Source: Paractinoplanes maris (GTDB lineage Bacteria; Actinomycetota; Actinomycetes; Mycobacteriales; Micromonosporaceae). Taken from it: 64,000 nt of DNA. The notes below the pieces were generated by a model. It saw nothing but the letters and a program-made list of their open reading frames with translations. It had not been told where the DNA came from and did no database searches. Positions 26,341 to 39,076 of this stretch are shown here, piece after piece. How positions within the stretch are numbered: the first letter of the stretch is position 1; every line of letters starts with the position of its first letter. The stretch covers positions 124,001 to 188,000 of the forward strand of contig NZ_JALPVL010000005.1 in assembly GCF_023544465.1 (NCBI RefSeq), written 5' to 3'. The position numbers were made by a program, and so were the translations under genes.

Positions 26341-27576
26341 TCACCGCCCTGACACGCCCCTGTCACGGCCGGCGTCCTGGGTGGTCCGCCAGGGCAGCAG
26401 GGGGATGCCGGTGAGCAGGACAGCGGCCAGGACGGTCAAGGCTGTCCGGGCGGACGTGACGGCGGCCAGGGCACCCGCGGCGGCGATGCACAGCGGCTGC
26501 ACGACCTTGTTGGTGATCGACCAGGCCAGGACCACCCGGGACATGTGGGCGTCGTCGGTCGCGTTCATGCGGTAGGTGGCGAAGGTCGGGCTGAACATGC
26601 CGGCGAACAGCACCATCAGGAACTCGGCAGCGGTCAGCAGGACCAGGCCGATGGGAGCGGCCGGAGCGAGCGGGATCAGGCCGAGCCACAGGTTGCGGCC
26701 GACGCCCCCGAGCAGCAGCAGCCGGTGCGCACCGATCCGCCGGGCGATCGGCTTGGCCAGCAGCGAGCCGAGGATGCCGGCCACCGCGGCCACGCCGGTG
26801 ATCAGGCCGTACTGCCAGGCCGGGAAGCCCAGGTCGCGCAGCACGAAGACCGTCAGCAACGGCATGAGGGCCATGATGCAGCCCCCGAAGATCATCGAGT
26901 TCCAGAACAGCAGGGCCAGCCCGCGGTGGCCGAGGAGGTGGCGCCAGCCCGCGGTGAGCTCCCGCAGCCAGTGGTGCTCGGCGGAACGCGGGGGCGGCGC
27001 TGGCTCGGGCTCGCGCAGGCCACGCAGGATCAGCGCCGACACCAGGAAGCTGATGGCGTCGAAGACCATCGTGGTGGTGGCGCCGAGCAGGGAGATCAGC
27101 ACTCCCCCGACCGGCGGGCCGGCCGCGTTCGCGGTCCAGACCGTGGTCTCGAAGCGGCCGTTCGCCTCCGCTCGGTGGGCGGCCGGCACGAGCGTACGGA
27201 GCTGGGCCACCCCGGCCGAGTCGAACGCCAGCCGCGCGGCCATCTGGATCACCGCCACCACGCACAGGTGCCAGTAGGTCAGCATCCCGGCGACGGCGGC
27301 CGCGGGCACCGACCCCACCGCCACGAAGCGCACCAGATCGGCCGCCACCATCACCGGCAGCTTGCGGTGGTGCTCGATCCACGGCCCGAGCGGCAGCGCC
27401 ACCGCCGCGCTGACCACCCCGGCCAGCACGGTCAGCAGCGACACCTGGAAGTCCGAGACCCCCAGCACCAGCACCGCGACGATGGGCAGAGCCGAATATC
27501 CCAGCGCACTGCCCAGTTCACCGGCCGCGAACGCCGCCCACCGCCGCCGGAGATCAGCTCGCCAGGCCTCCGTCAC
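26341..27576 (-). CDS. MFS transporter
   Basis: 411 aa, about twelve helices, of the MFS_3/macrolide-efflux-like group: LGYSALPIVAVLVLGVSDFQ, LPLGPWIEHHRKLPVMVAAD, VPAAHRAEANGRFETTVWTA, AGPPVGGVLISLLGATTTMV and an internal basic loop with AHRLLLLGGVGRN. Drug export is likely by family but unproven. The stop lies 27 bases before the DrrA-like gene. Starts at GTG 27576. Confidence 0.88.
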   Translation of the reverse strand: MTEAWRADLRRRWAAFAAGELGSALGYSALPIVAVLVLGVSDFQVSLLTVLAGVVSAAVALPLGPWIEHHRKLPVMVAADLVRFVAVGSVPAAAVAGMLTYWHLCVVAVIQMAARLAFDSAGVAQLRTLVPAAHRAEANGRFETTVWTANAAGPPVGGVLISLLGATTTMVFDAISFLVSALILRGLREPEPAPPPRSAEHHWLRELTAGWRHLLGHRGLALLFWNSMIFGGCIMALMPLLTVFVLRDLGFPAWQYGLITGVAAVAGILGSLLAKPIARRIGAHRLLLLGGVGRNLWLGLIPLAPAAPIGLVLLTAAEFLMVLFAGMFSPTFATYRMNATDDAHMSRVVLAWSITNKVVQPLCIAAAGALAAVTSARTALTVLAAVLLTGIPLLPWRTTQDAGRDRGVSGR

Positions 27577-27585
27577 CCGGGCAGG

Positions 27586-27930
27586 CTACGGGACCGTGGC
27601 GAACGGCCCCAGCGAGTTGAGGTCGAGCCGCAGCGACTCGGCCATGGCCCAGGCGTTGGGCAGGGTGAAGATGTCGGCCCCACCCAGGCGGTCCCGCCGG
27701 CGCGGCACGACCTCGTCAGCGGTGGCGGCGGCCACGGCGTCCAGATAGGCGCGGACGACGGCCCACGCATTGGTGGTGTCGACCGGGGCCATCGTGCTCG
27801 GCAGGTCGACACTGGACAGCGCGGCCTCGGCCGTGGTGCGCAGGCCGGTCAGGTACTCCTGCTGGACGCGTACGTCCTCGGGGGTTCCCGGACGGGTCAC
27901 GTGGCCGCCGACGAAGTGGTCGAAACCCGG
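27586..27930 (-). pseudogene. C-terminal fragment of an MBL-fold metallohydrolase gene
   Basis: About 115 codons read GFDHFVGGHVTRPGTPEDVR, VQQEYLTGLRTTAEAAL and end ADIFTLPNAWAMAESLRLDL. This matches the C-terminal quarter of actinobacterial metallo-beta-lactamase-fold hydrolases, where the GGH motif follows the metal-binding core. The metal ligands (HxHxDH) and the first 200 or so residues are absent because the upstream sequence is the 3' end of the peptidase gene at 27932. A recombination or deletion has joined the two. It still has an internal GTG at 27900 but is unlikely to be functional. Confidence 0.75.
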
Positions 27931-27931
27931 G

Positions 27932-29020
27932 TCAGCTACCGGTGATCGACCAGTGCCACGGCTCGGACGGCAGGTTGACGAAGCCGTACGCCTTGGCGTG
28001 CAGCACCAGCCACTTGAAGGCCGGGCTGGTGCGGGTCAGGCTCTTGCCACCCGAGGTGATGTCGACGGCCAGGCCCAGCTCGTGCAGCGAGCGACCCGGG
28101 ATCGCGGTCGGCACCCGGCAGGACGTCGACGGTGCGGTCCAGACGTCCGGGCAGCCGTTGATCTTACGCAGCTCGATCTGGCGCTCTCTGGTGCGGAAGC
28201 CGCCGCCCGAGATGGCGATGCCGTTGGCCTTGGCGTCGTCAACCAGGCGCCGGAAGGCGTACGAGACGGTGTAGTGCACCGTCGTGCCGTACACCGTGAC
28301 CGTGTCGGTGACCGCGAACGAGGTCCGCGTCTGGTTGACCACGTCCTTGCTCACCGTCGCCGCCTTGTCGGCATAGGCGCCGGCCGTGGGCAGCGTGGCG
28401 ATCCGGTTCTGGGTCACCGCCACCGCGGACACCACCCAGTCGCGGGCCGTGGTCGCGGTGGTGACCGCCGTGGCCGCCGTACGGGCGGTGGTCTGGGCCG
28501 TGGTCAGCGCCGAAACCGCCTGCTGGGACTGGGTCCGGCGCAGGGTCAGAGTCTTGGTGGCGGCGGTGACCGCGTTCTTGGCCTTGGTGATTGCGGCCTT
28601 GTTGACCGGGCGCTTCTTCGTGGCCTTGCTGTGGTTCTGCTGGGCGGTGGTCAGGGCGGTGTGGGCCGTGGCCAGCCGGGTACGGGCGGTGGCGGCGGCG
28701 GTTGTGGCGGTTGTCAGCCGGGTCTGGGCGGTGGCGCTGGCGGCGGTGGCCTTGGTGACCTCGGCGGTGCGGGTCACGACGGCGGTCTGCTGCACGACCA
28801 GGCTCTCGCGCAGGGTGGCCAGCGTCTTCTGGCGGGTGAGGCTGCGGTACATCAATGAGGTCCACTCGGCGCCCACCGCGGGCGGCGCGGCCTGGACCGG
28901 CACCGGGTTGGCGGTGGCGGCCAGGCCGACGGCCAGAGCCGCGACGAGGGGAGCGGTGAGGGCCCGGCGGGCTCGGGAGCGAATCCGCGGATCCGGTCGG
29001 AGTTCCTGTCGTGTCGTCAC
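27932..29020 (-). CDS. VanY-type (M15) D-alanyl-D-alanine carboxypeptidase, exported
   Basis: 362 aa. Signal peptide ending near residue 45 (LVAALAVGLAATANPVPVQA), a long Ala/Thr-rich helical region about 55-215 likely to be coiled coil, and a C-terminal M15 domain with zinc ligands in SLHELGLAVDI (His and Asp) and EPWHWS (His). Trims peptidoglycan stem peptides outside the membrane. Start GTG 29020. The last codon abuts the truncated MBL fragment, so the 3' junction is recombinational, but the peptidase domain itself looks complete. Confidence 0.87.
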   Translation of the reverse strand: MTTRQELRPDPRIRSRARRALTAPLVAALAVGLAATANPVPVQAAPPAVGAEWTSLMYRSLTRQKTLATLRESLVVQQTAVVTRTAEVTKATAASATAQTRLTTATTAAATARTRLATAHTALTTAQQNHSKATKKRPVNKAAITKAKNAVTAATKTLTLRRTQSQQAVSALTTAQTTARTAATAVTTATTARDWVVSAVAVTQNRIATLPTAGAYADKAATVSKDVVNQTRTSFAVTDTVTVYGTTVHYTVSYAFRRLVDDAKANGIAISGGGFRTRERQIELRKINGCPDVWTAPSTSCRVPTAIPGRSLHELGLAVDITSGGKSLTRTSPAFKWLVLHAKAYGFVNLPSEPWHWSITGS

Positions 29021-29070
29021 CCGGAAGAGACTCCGGGGCCCGGGGTGCCCCGCCCGGTGCGCGCCGGTTG

Positions 29071-29610
29071 CTAAAGAAGTGCGCGTGCGGCCTCGGCGGC
29101 GCGGCCGGCGACCTCGTCGACGGTGTCCGGGCCCTGGCTGAAGAAGCCCTGGGCGACCAGGGACGCGTAGCCGTGGGCGACGGCGAGGGTGGCTTCGAGC
29201 AGGCGGACATCGGCCCGGGTGAGCTCGAGCATCGTCGTCATCAGGGCCCGGGTCTGCTCGCGCCGGTCGTCGTCGGGCACGGCGTAGAGCTCGGCGGCGA
29301 AGATGACGTGGATGCCGGCACCGGTGCGGACGACATATCGCACGTACGCCCCGGCCGCCGCACCCAGGCCGTCAGCCGGGTCCGCGGCGACGGCCGCGGC
29401 GATCGCGGCCCGCAGGTCGTGGGCGGCGGTGGCCGAGACGGCGCTGAGCAGATGGTCGCGGTCGGGGAAGTGCCTATACGGCGCGGCCGAGCTCACGCCC
29501 AGGCGGCGGGCGACGGCGGCGACCGAGAAGCGCTCCGGCCCGCCCTCGGCGAGCACGTCGAAGCTGGTCCGGATCAGCGCGGCGCGAAGATCACCGTGGT
29601 GGTAGCCCAT
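29071..29610 (-). CDS. TetR/AcrR family repressor
   Basis: 179 aa. N-terminal helix-turn-helix (GYHHGDLRAALIRTSFDVLA; FSVAAVARRLGVSSAAPYRH, FPDRDHLLSAVS) and a C-terminal ligand domain of the TetR_C_13/WHG type (YVRYVVRTGAGIHVIFAAEL). Divergent from the LLM oxidoreductase and the Rox-like gene. Two copies of a 16-base half-palindrome in the 83-bp gap are the obvious operators, so it probably represses both its own gene and the oxidoreductase pair. Confidence 0.9.
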   Translation of the reverse strand: MGYHHGDLRAALIRTSFDVLAEGGPERFSVAAVARRLGVSSAAPYRHFPDRDHLLSAVSATAAHDLRAAIAAAVAADPADGLGAAAGAYVRYVVRTGAGIHVIFAAELYAVPDDDRREQTRALMTTMLELTRADVRLLEATLAVAHGYASLVAQGFFSQGPDTVDEVAGRAAEAARALL

Positions 29611-29635
29611 GTTCCCCCTCCCGGGTTGCGTCCAT

Positions 29636-29651
29636 GTGAGTAGGCTCTTAC
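29636..29651. promoter_or_regulatory. Candidate TetR operator, copy 1
   Basis: GTGAGTAGGCTCTTAC follows the pattern GTGAG-N4-CTCTTAC shared with the second copy 26 bases further on. It lies 25 bases upstream of the TetR gene start, well placed to block its transcription. Confidence 0.55.
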
Positions 29652-29661
29652 ATTAACGGAA

Positions 29662-29677
29662 GTGAGAGACCTCTTAC
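29662..29677. promoter_or_regulatory. Candidate TetR operator, copy 2
   Basis: GTGAGAGACCTCTTAC is a near-perfect palindrome: GTGAGAG and CTCTTAC with a 2-base centre and one mismatch in seven. It ends 16 bases before the GTG start of the LLM oxidoreductase at 29694. The 9-mer CTCTTACAT is identical in both copies. Confidence 0.6.
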
Positions 29678-29693
29678 ATCGACAGGGGAAATT

Positions 29694-34813
<5,120 letters not shown>

Positions 34814-34824
34814 CGCGCCCTCCA

Positions 34825-34836
34825 CTCAGGACTGAG
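34825..34836. promoter_or_regulatory. Palindrome upstream of haem peroxidase gene
   Basis: CTCAG-GA-CTGAG lies 12-23 bases before the peroxidase ATG, about where transcription would start. It may be a small operator or mRNA 5' hairpin. No factor identified. Confidence 0.25.
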
Positions 34837-34916
34837 CGGCCGCGACGCCGAGCGGATCCCGAGCGCGCGGGCCACCCGAAACCCTAGTGGCGCCGCGCAC
34901 CCGGAGGACTGTCGGC

Positions 34917-35684
34917 TTACTTACCCGACAGCTTCTCGATGTCGACGACGTCCTTGGCGGCCGGCGCCACGATGTCGGCGAACTCCTCGCCGAACTCGGT
35001 GAAGTCGAGCCCGCCCTCGGCGGCGTCCTTGCCCTCGATGCGCAGCGGGTAGGGCTCACCGGTGGTGGCGATCCAGAGCGTGCCGCCGTCCTCGGAGTTG
35101 TCGATCAGGCCGATCGCGGGCTTGCCGTCGACGTCCTTGACCGAGCCCTTGGTGACCTTGCCGTCGGCCGAGAGCATCTTGTCGATGTCCGAGAAGCCGA
35201 ACATGTCACCCATGTCCTTGTCGCCGGCCTTGATGATGACCCAGCGGTCGCCGACCAGCTCGGCCGCCGCCGCGCCCTGCTTCTTGCCACCGCTGGTCAT
35301 CGCCCAGAAGGCCTCGTCGGGCTTGATGAACCGCTTCTGACCCACCTCGAGCAGCTCGACGCTCGGGCCGCCCATCGACAGCTTGCCCTTGATGTCGCCG
35401 TTGTCGGTCTTGAAGTCGAGGCCCATCTTGTCCCCGTCGGTGACGATGTCACCCTTCATGTGGAACGAGCCGGCCTTCTTGAGGGCCGCCTTCGCCTTGT
35501 CGAGGATCTGCTGGGCCTCGAGCGCCTCGACCCCGTTGGTGGTGGGCGCGGCCGGGGCGGCCGACGTGGTCGCCGGGGCGGCGGGCGCCGCCGCGCCCTT
35601 GTCGTCGTCCTGACCTGCGCAACCGGTGGCCAGCAGGGCGGTCGATGCGAACACGACCACCGCGCCGGTGAATTTGACCTTCAT
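34917..35684 (-). CDS. LppX/LprG-family lipoprotein
   Basis: 255 aa. Signal peptide MKVKFTGAVVVFASTALLAT ends in the lipobox ATGC, followed by an Ala/Pro linker and an LppX_LprAFG-type domain: AQQILDKAKAALKKAGSFHM, DIKGKLSMGGPSVELLEVGQ, KPDEAFWAMTSGG and GGTLWIATTGEPYPLRIEGK. In mycobacteria this fold carries triacylglycerides or other lipids between membranes; here the ligand is unknown. ATG 35684 is the only good start (GGGGGAAAC upstream). Confidence 0.85.
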   Translation of the reverse strand: MKVKFTGAVVVFASTALLATGCAGQDDDKGAAAPAAPATTSAAPAAPTTNGVEALEAQQILDKAKAALKKAGSFHMKGDIVTDGDKMGLDFKTDNGDIKGKLSMGGPSVELLEVGQKRFIKPDEAFWAMTSGGKKQGAAAAELVGDRWVIIKAGDKDMGDMFGFSDIDKMLSADGKVTKGSVKDVDGKPAIGLIDNSEDGGTLWIATTGEPYPLRIEGKDAAEGGLDFTEFGEEFADIVAPAAKDVVDIEKLSGK

Positions 35685-35761
35685 GATGATGTTTCCCCCG
35701 AAATTCGTCGCCCTGATCGGCACGTGCCGATTGGTGGCGGCGACGAAGGTACCAGCGGGGT

Positions 35762-35953
35762 TCAAGCGGGCTCGGGCACCCCACCGGGTTCGGGCGACGG
35801 TTCGACGTCGGGCTCGACGACCGGTTCGACCGGCGCCGGGGGCAACGGGTCCGGGCTGCCGGGCTCCAGCTCGCCCGGGTCGTCCGGGATCGGCGCCCCG
35901 GGGTCGAGCGGCGGGTACTTGTCCGGGTCGGACGGCAGGCTCTGCGCGGGCAT
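35762..35953 (-). CDS. Small proline-rich acidic protein, 63 aa
   Basis: MPAQSLPSDPDKYPPLDPGA, then a stretch of Pro, Glu and Asp (about 19 prolines) ending PSPEPGGVPEPA. Low complexity, no signal or membrane helix. Support comes from a strong ribosome binding site (AAGGAGACCAG before the ATG). A longer in-frame form starting at 36010 lacks one. Function unknown; upstream of the LppX-like gene on the same strand, 77 bases apart. Confidence 0.5.
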   Translation of the reverse strand: MPAQSLPSDPDKYPPLDPGAPIPDDPGELEPGSPDPLPPAPVEPVVEPDVEPSPEPGGVPEPA

Positions 35954-36016
35954 CTGGTCTCCTTGTGCCGGTTTCCGCCCACCTACCCCCAAGATCTTCA
36001 GCCGAAACAATCCGGC

Positions 36017-36418
36017 TCAGGCGTACGGCGCGTGCACGATCTTGTCGACCGCGATCGTCACGATGAGGCGCACCTGGTCGCGCCCGCCGAACCACGGATA
36101 CGGCCGGCCGAGGTACTTCTGCGCCAGCTCGTCGATGTGCTCGGCGCCGCGCTTGGGAGTCACGTCGACGACCCGCCCCTTGACCGAGTAGTAGTCGGAC
36201 ACCTGGCCCGGATTCGCGACCACCACGGAGACCCGCGGATCCCGCTCGATGTTGCGCACCTTACGGAAGCCCTCGACCGTGTTGATCACGATGTGCTCGC
36301 CGTCGGTGTCCACCCAGACCTCGGTGAGCTGCGGGGACCCGTCGGGGTCGGTGGTCGCGAGAAAGCATGGGCTCGGGCCGCGCAGCAGGTTCAGCAGGCC
36401 CTCGGGCAAGATCGTCAC
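36017..36418 (-). CDS. PPOX-class F420-dependent pyridoxamine-5'-phosphate-oxidase-like protein
   Basis: 133-aa split-barrel flavin/F420 fold: LPEGLLNLLRGPSPCFLATT, DPDGSPQLTEVWVDTDGEHI, VINTVEGFRKVRNIERDPRV, SVVVANPGQVSDYYSVKGRV and the final KYLGRPYPWFGGRDQVRLIV. Relatives reduce small substrates with F420H2. Start GTG 36418 (VTILPEG) matches the family N-terminus; an ATG at 36457 would add 13 atypical residues. Confidence 0.87.
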   Translation of the reverse strand: MTILPEGLLNLLRGPSPCFLATTDPDGSPQLTEVWVDTDGEHIVINTVEGFRKVRNIERDPRVSVVVANPGQVSDYYSVKGRVVDVTPKRGAEHIDELAQKYLGRPYPWFGGRDQVRLIVTIAVDKIVHAPYA

Positions 36419-36482
36419 TTCCCCACCGTACGCCCGGAGTGGCGCCTGGGCGGGCACCCGCGCGAACGGCTAGGGTGGACAC

Positions 36483-36674
36483 ATGGTGACGGCTGCAGTG
36501 CTGACGGCGATCATGATGATCGTCGTTGTGCTCCTGCGCAGCCGCGTGTCGTTCGAGCCGCCCCCGGCCCCGGCTCCGGCCGAGCCGCCCGTCGCCGACC
36601 GCGCGCCTCACCTCTTCTCGCAGTTCACCGCGGGTGTCCGCGGTTCCCGCGCGCCGCCCGTCGCGTCCGCCTGA
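36483..36674 (+). CDS. Small membrane protein, 63 aa
   Basis: One N-terminal hydrophobic helix (MVTAAVLTAIMMIVVVLL) followed by RSRVSFEPPPAPAPAEPP and a short polar tail. The ATG follows AGGGTGGACAC, a fair ribosome binding site. Nothing else identifies it; it lies 60 bases before the coiled-coil protein on the same strand and divergent from the PPOX gene. Confidence 0.5.
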   Translation: MVTAAVLTAIMMIVVVLLRSRVSFEPPPAPAPAEPPVADRAPHLFSQFTAGVRGSRAPPVASA

Positions 36675-36734
36675 CCGTCGTCCTCCGGCGGTCACAGCCT
36701 CCCCTGGACTGTCTCGCGGACGAACGGATCAGAC

Positions 36735-37508
36735 ATGAACGTGGTTGCCGAAATGCTGCTCACCGAGCCGGCCCCGATGGCCATCTGGGCCATGCTGATG
36801 CTCCTGACCTTCCCGGCGTTGCTGCTGCTGGGCAGCCCCGAGGCGATGCGCCGCCCCCGGCGCGCGGCGCAGGAGTTCGTCGCGGTCCTGCGCGGGCGGG
36901 GCGAGCTCGTCCGCCGCCGGGCCGCCGAGGCCGAGCAGGCGGCACGCTGGGCCGAGGAGGTCGGCGTCGCCGCCGACCGGGCCGAGACGGCGGCCCAGCG
37001 CTGGCAGGAGCTGAGCGAGCGGGCCGGCGACGAGCTCAACGACGCCTACCAGGCCTGGCTCGACGCCGACGCCCGCCTGCGCACGGCGACCTCCGCCGCC
37101 GCGTGGGGCACGCCCTGGTCGGTGCGGACCTGCGAGGAGTACGCGGCTCGCCAGCGCTACCTGCACAGTGAGGTCACCGCCGCCGCCGGCCGGGGCGAGC
37201 TGCCGGCCGAGGCGGTGGCCGAGGCCCTGGCCGAGACCAACGGCTGGGACGCCCGCCTGCACCCGGTCGACCAGCAGCTGGTCATCGCCCGCGCCTCCGC
37301 GGCCTGGCTGCGCCACCGCTACGAGCAGGCCATCACCGCCGAGCGCACAGCCCGGCGCGACGCCGAGGCCGCCCGCCGAGCCGGCCTCAGCCTCCGCGAG
37401 GAGGCCGTCACCGCCGCCGCCCAGGCCGCCTCCCTCGAACTGCTGATCCCCCGCCGCCGCAGCGTCTCCCCCGCCACCCGCCGCGCAGTGGCCGTCCCAG
37501 CCATGTGA
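36735..37508 (+). CDS. Membrane-anchored coiled-coil protein, 257 aa
   Basis: An N-terminal membrane helix (MAIWAMLMLLTFPALLLLGS) then a basic stop-transfer region (RRPRRAAQEFVAVLRGRGEL) and an Ala/Glu/Arg-rich helical body likely to form coiled coil (RRRAAEAEQAARWAEEVGVA; AITAERTARRDAEAARRAGL). A small core with WGTPWSVRTCEEYAARQRYL interrupts it. No family recognised. Probably a cytoplasmic structure attached to the membrane. Confidence 0.65.
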   Translation: MNVVAEMLLTEPAPMAIWAMLMLLTFPALLLLGSPEAMRRPRRAAQEFVAVLRGRGELVRRRAAEAEQAARWAEEVGVAADRAETAAQRWQELSERAGDELNDAYQAWLDADARLRTATSAAAWGTPWSVRTCEEYAARQRYLHSEVTAAAGRGELPAEAVAEALAETNGWDARLHPVDQQLVIARASAAWLRHRYEQAITAERTARRDAEAARRAGLSLREEAVTAAAQAASLELLIPRRRSVSPATRRAVAVPAM

Positions 37509-37539
37509 CACCGCCGCGATCTCGGCCGGCGACCGTCGA

Positions 37540-38583
37540 TCAGTTGGCCTCGACCGGGCCGGTCGTGCCGCGGACGACCAAGCGGGGTGGGATGACGAGT
37601 TCGCGGTGGTCGACCGCTGCGCCCTCGACCCGGTCGATCGCCCGGGCCACCGCCGAATGCGTCATCGTGACGACGTCCTGGGCGACCGTGGTCAGGTCGA
37701 CGTGGGCGAGGCGGGCCAGGGTGCTGTCGTCGTAGCCGATGACGCTCACCGCTTCCGGCACGCCGACGCCGGCGCGGGCGAACACGTCGAGGACGCCGGT
37801 GGCGCAGCGGTCATTGAAGACAGTGACGGCGGTCGGCCGGGTGTCGACCGGGTTGCGAGTCGCGGAGACGGTGGTCGGCCGGGCGTCGAGCAGGGTGCGG
37901 GCCGCGGCGGCGCCGTCGGACTCGGTGAGGCCGCCCGGGACGATCCGCACCTGGTCGCCGAGCCCGTGGCCGCGCATCGCCTGCCGGTAGCCGCGCCGCC
38001 GGTCGGCGGCACCGGGAGCCCGCCCGCCGTCGATGTGCGCGATCGACCGATGCCCCATCCCCACCAGGTAGTCGACCGCCAGGCTCAGTCCCTCGGCGTC
38101 GGCGCTGCGGATCACGTCGATGTCGGCCTGGCGTACCGCCCGGGCCAGCACCACGACCGGAAGCCGAGCGGCCAGCCGGGTGAGATCAGCGACGGTGGAC
38201 TGCGGGCCGAGCAGGATCAGCGCCTCGCAACGGTCCTGCAGGAGCCCGGTGATCGCCTCGGACTCGTCACGCTCGGCCGTCACCGCACTCAGCGCGAGTT
38301 CGTACCCGGTTTCGCGCGCCGCGGTATAGAGCCCGGTGACCAGGTCAGCGTGGAACGGATGCTGAATGCCGAACACGACGCCGAGCAGCCGGCTGCGCCC
38401 ACTACGCAACAGCCGCGCCCGGCTGTCAGGCTGATAGCCGAGCTCGCCGGCGGCTTCCAGCACCCGCCGCCGGGTCTCGGCACTGGCCCCCGCTTCGTCG
38501 CGCATGACAAGTGACACCAGGGACTTCGAGACTCCAGCCCGGTTCGCCACATCGGTGAGCGTGGCCCTGCGTTCGTCGCGCAC
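37540..38583 (-). CDS. LacI family transcriptional repressor
   Basis: 347 aa. N-terminal HTH and hinge (ATLTDVANRAGVSKSLVSLV; RRVLEAAGELGYQPDSRARL) then a periplasmic-binding-protein-like ligand domain (LLGVVFGIQHPFHADLVTGL; GHRSIAHIDGGRAPGAADRR; VSVIGYDDSTLARLAHVDLT). Divergent from an oxidoreductase/isomerase pair. Four perfect 14-bp CTGGAACGTTCCAG palindromes lie in the 493-bp gap, two near each gene, and are very probably its operators; the central CG is typical for this family. Confidence 0.92.
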   Translation of the reverse strand: MRDERRATLTDVANRAGVSKSLVSLVMRDEAGASAETRRRVLEAAGELGYQPDSRARLLRSGRSRLLGVVFGIQHPFHADLVTGLYTAARETGYELALSAVTAERDESEAITGLLQDRCEALILLGPQSTVADLTRLAARLPVVVLARAVRQADIDVIRSADAEGLSLAVDYLVGMGHRSIAHIDGGRAPGAADRRRGYRQAMRGHGLGDQVRIVPGGLTESDGAAAARTLLDARPTTVSATRNPVDTRPTAVTVFNDRCATGVLDVFARAGVGVPEAVSVIGYDDSTLARLAHVDLTTVAQDVVTMTHSAVARAIDRVEGAAVDHRELVIPPRLVVRGTTGPVEAN

Positions 38584-38605
38584 CCGCTCAGCGTAATCGC
38601 ATCAT

Positions 38606-38619
38606 CTGGAACGTTCCAG
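38606..38619. promoter_or_regulatory. LacI-type operator 1
   Basis: Perfect 14-bp palindrome CTGGAACGTTCCAG, 23 bases before the LacI gene start; suits autorepression. First of four identical copies. Confidence 0.85.
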
Positions 38620-38665
38620 CCCGCAGGTTGACCCGCGGCCCAACCGTCCAGCAAGCTGCATCGAG

Positions 38666-38679
38666 CTGGAACGTTCCAG
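38666..38679. promoter_or_regulatory. LacI-type operator 2
   Basis: Second perfect CTGGAACGTTCCAG, 60 bases from copy 1, close to six helical turns, so both can lie on one DNA face. Confidence 0.85.
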
Positions 38680-38915
38680 ACCGGCCCCAAACTCAACGCC
38701 AACCCGCCGTGAATCCTCGACCAGCACGCAACCGGCAATGCACCGCGGGCCGAGCTGCCCGAAGCCACCCGGCTCGCTGTCATCGCCGACGAGGTTCGAC
38801 GCATCCAAGGATCGGACGGCTGCCTGTCGCCATGAAGGCATGCCGAGCGAGGAGAGCCGGCCGGGCGCTCCGCGCGGGACTGGGCGGCCCGCTGCCCGGG
38901 GGCGCTCGGCCTAGC

Positions 38916-38954
38916 CCGGATTCCTCATTGCGATCCGGATTCCCCAGTTGCGAT
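38916..38954. repeat. Tandem 19/20-bp near-repeat
   Basis: CCGGATTCCTCATTGCGAT is followed directly by CCGGATTCCCCAGTTGCGAT. It lies in the central part of the LacI/dehydrogenase gap (38680-38990), in which no gene with convincing support was seen. Meaning unknown. Confidence 0.6.
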
Positions 38955-38990
38955 GGGACCGCCGCGTACGACCCGCCGTAGCGACCCGAT

Positions 38991-39004
38991 CTGGAACGTT
39001 CCAG
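38991..39004. promoter_or_regulatory. LacI-type operator 3
   Basis: Third perfect CTGGAACGTTCCAG, 58 bases from copy 4, in the promoter region of the Gfo/Idh/MocA dehydrogenase gene. Confidence 0.85.
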
Positions 39005-39048
39005 GGCTGGCGCCGGATCTGACTGAAGAGAATTTCGATGGCTACTAG

Positions 39049-39062
39049 CTGGAACGTTCCAG
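39049..39062. promoter_or_regulatory. LacI-type operator 4
   Basis: Fourth perfect CTGGAACGTTCCAG, ending 14 bases before the dehydrogenase ATG at 39077, just upstream of its ribosome binding site. Confidence 0.85.
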
Positions 39063-39076
39063 GTGGAGGATGTGAG

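Noticed and set aside
26333..26366. Repeated GCCCCTGTCAC motif between the MFS and DrrA-like genes
   Set aside because: Only two copies, one inside the MFS stop region; too short to call a repeat or operator.
29035..29051. GGGGC-7-GCCCC hairpin between the TetR and peptidase genes
   Set aside because: No T-run follows and such GC hairpins are frequent by chance here, so it is not called as a terminator.
38602..38841. Short minus-strand frame in the LacI/dehydrogenase gap (MPSWRQAAVRS start)
   Set aside because: It runs through two of the operator palindromes and has no ribosome binding site or recognisable family.
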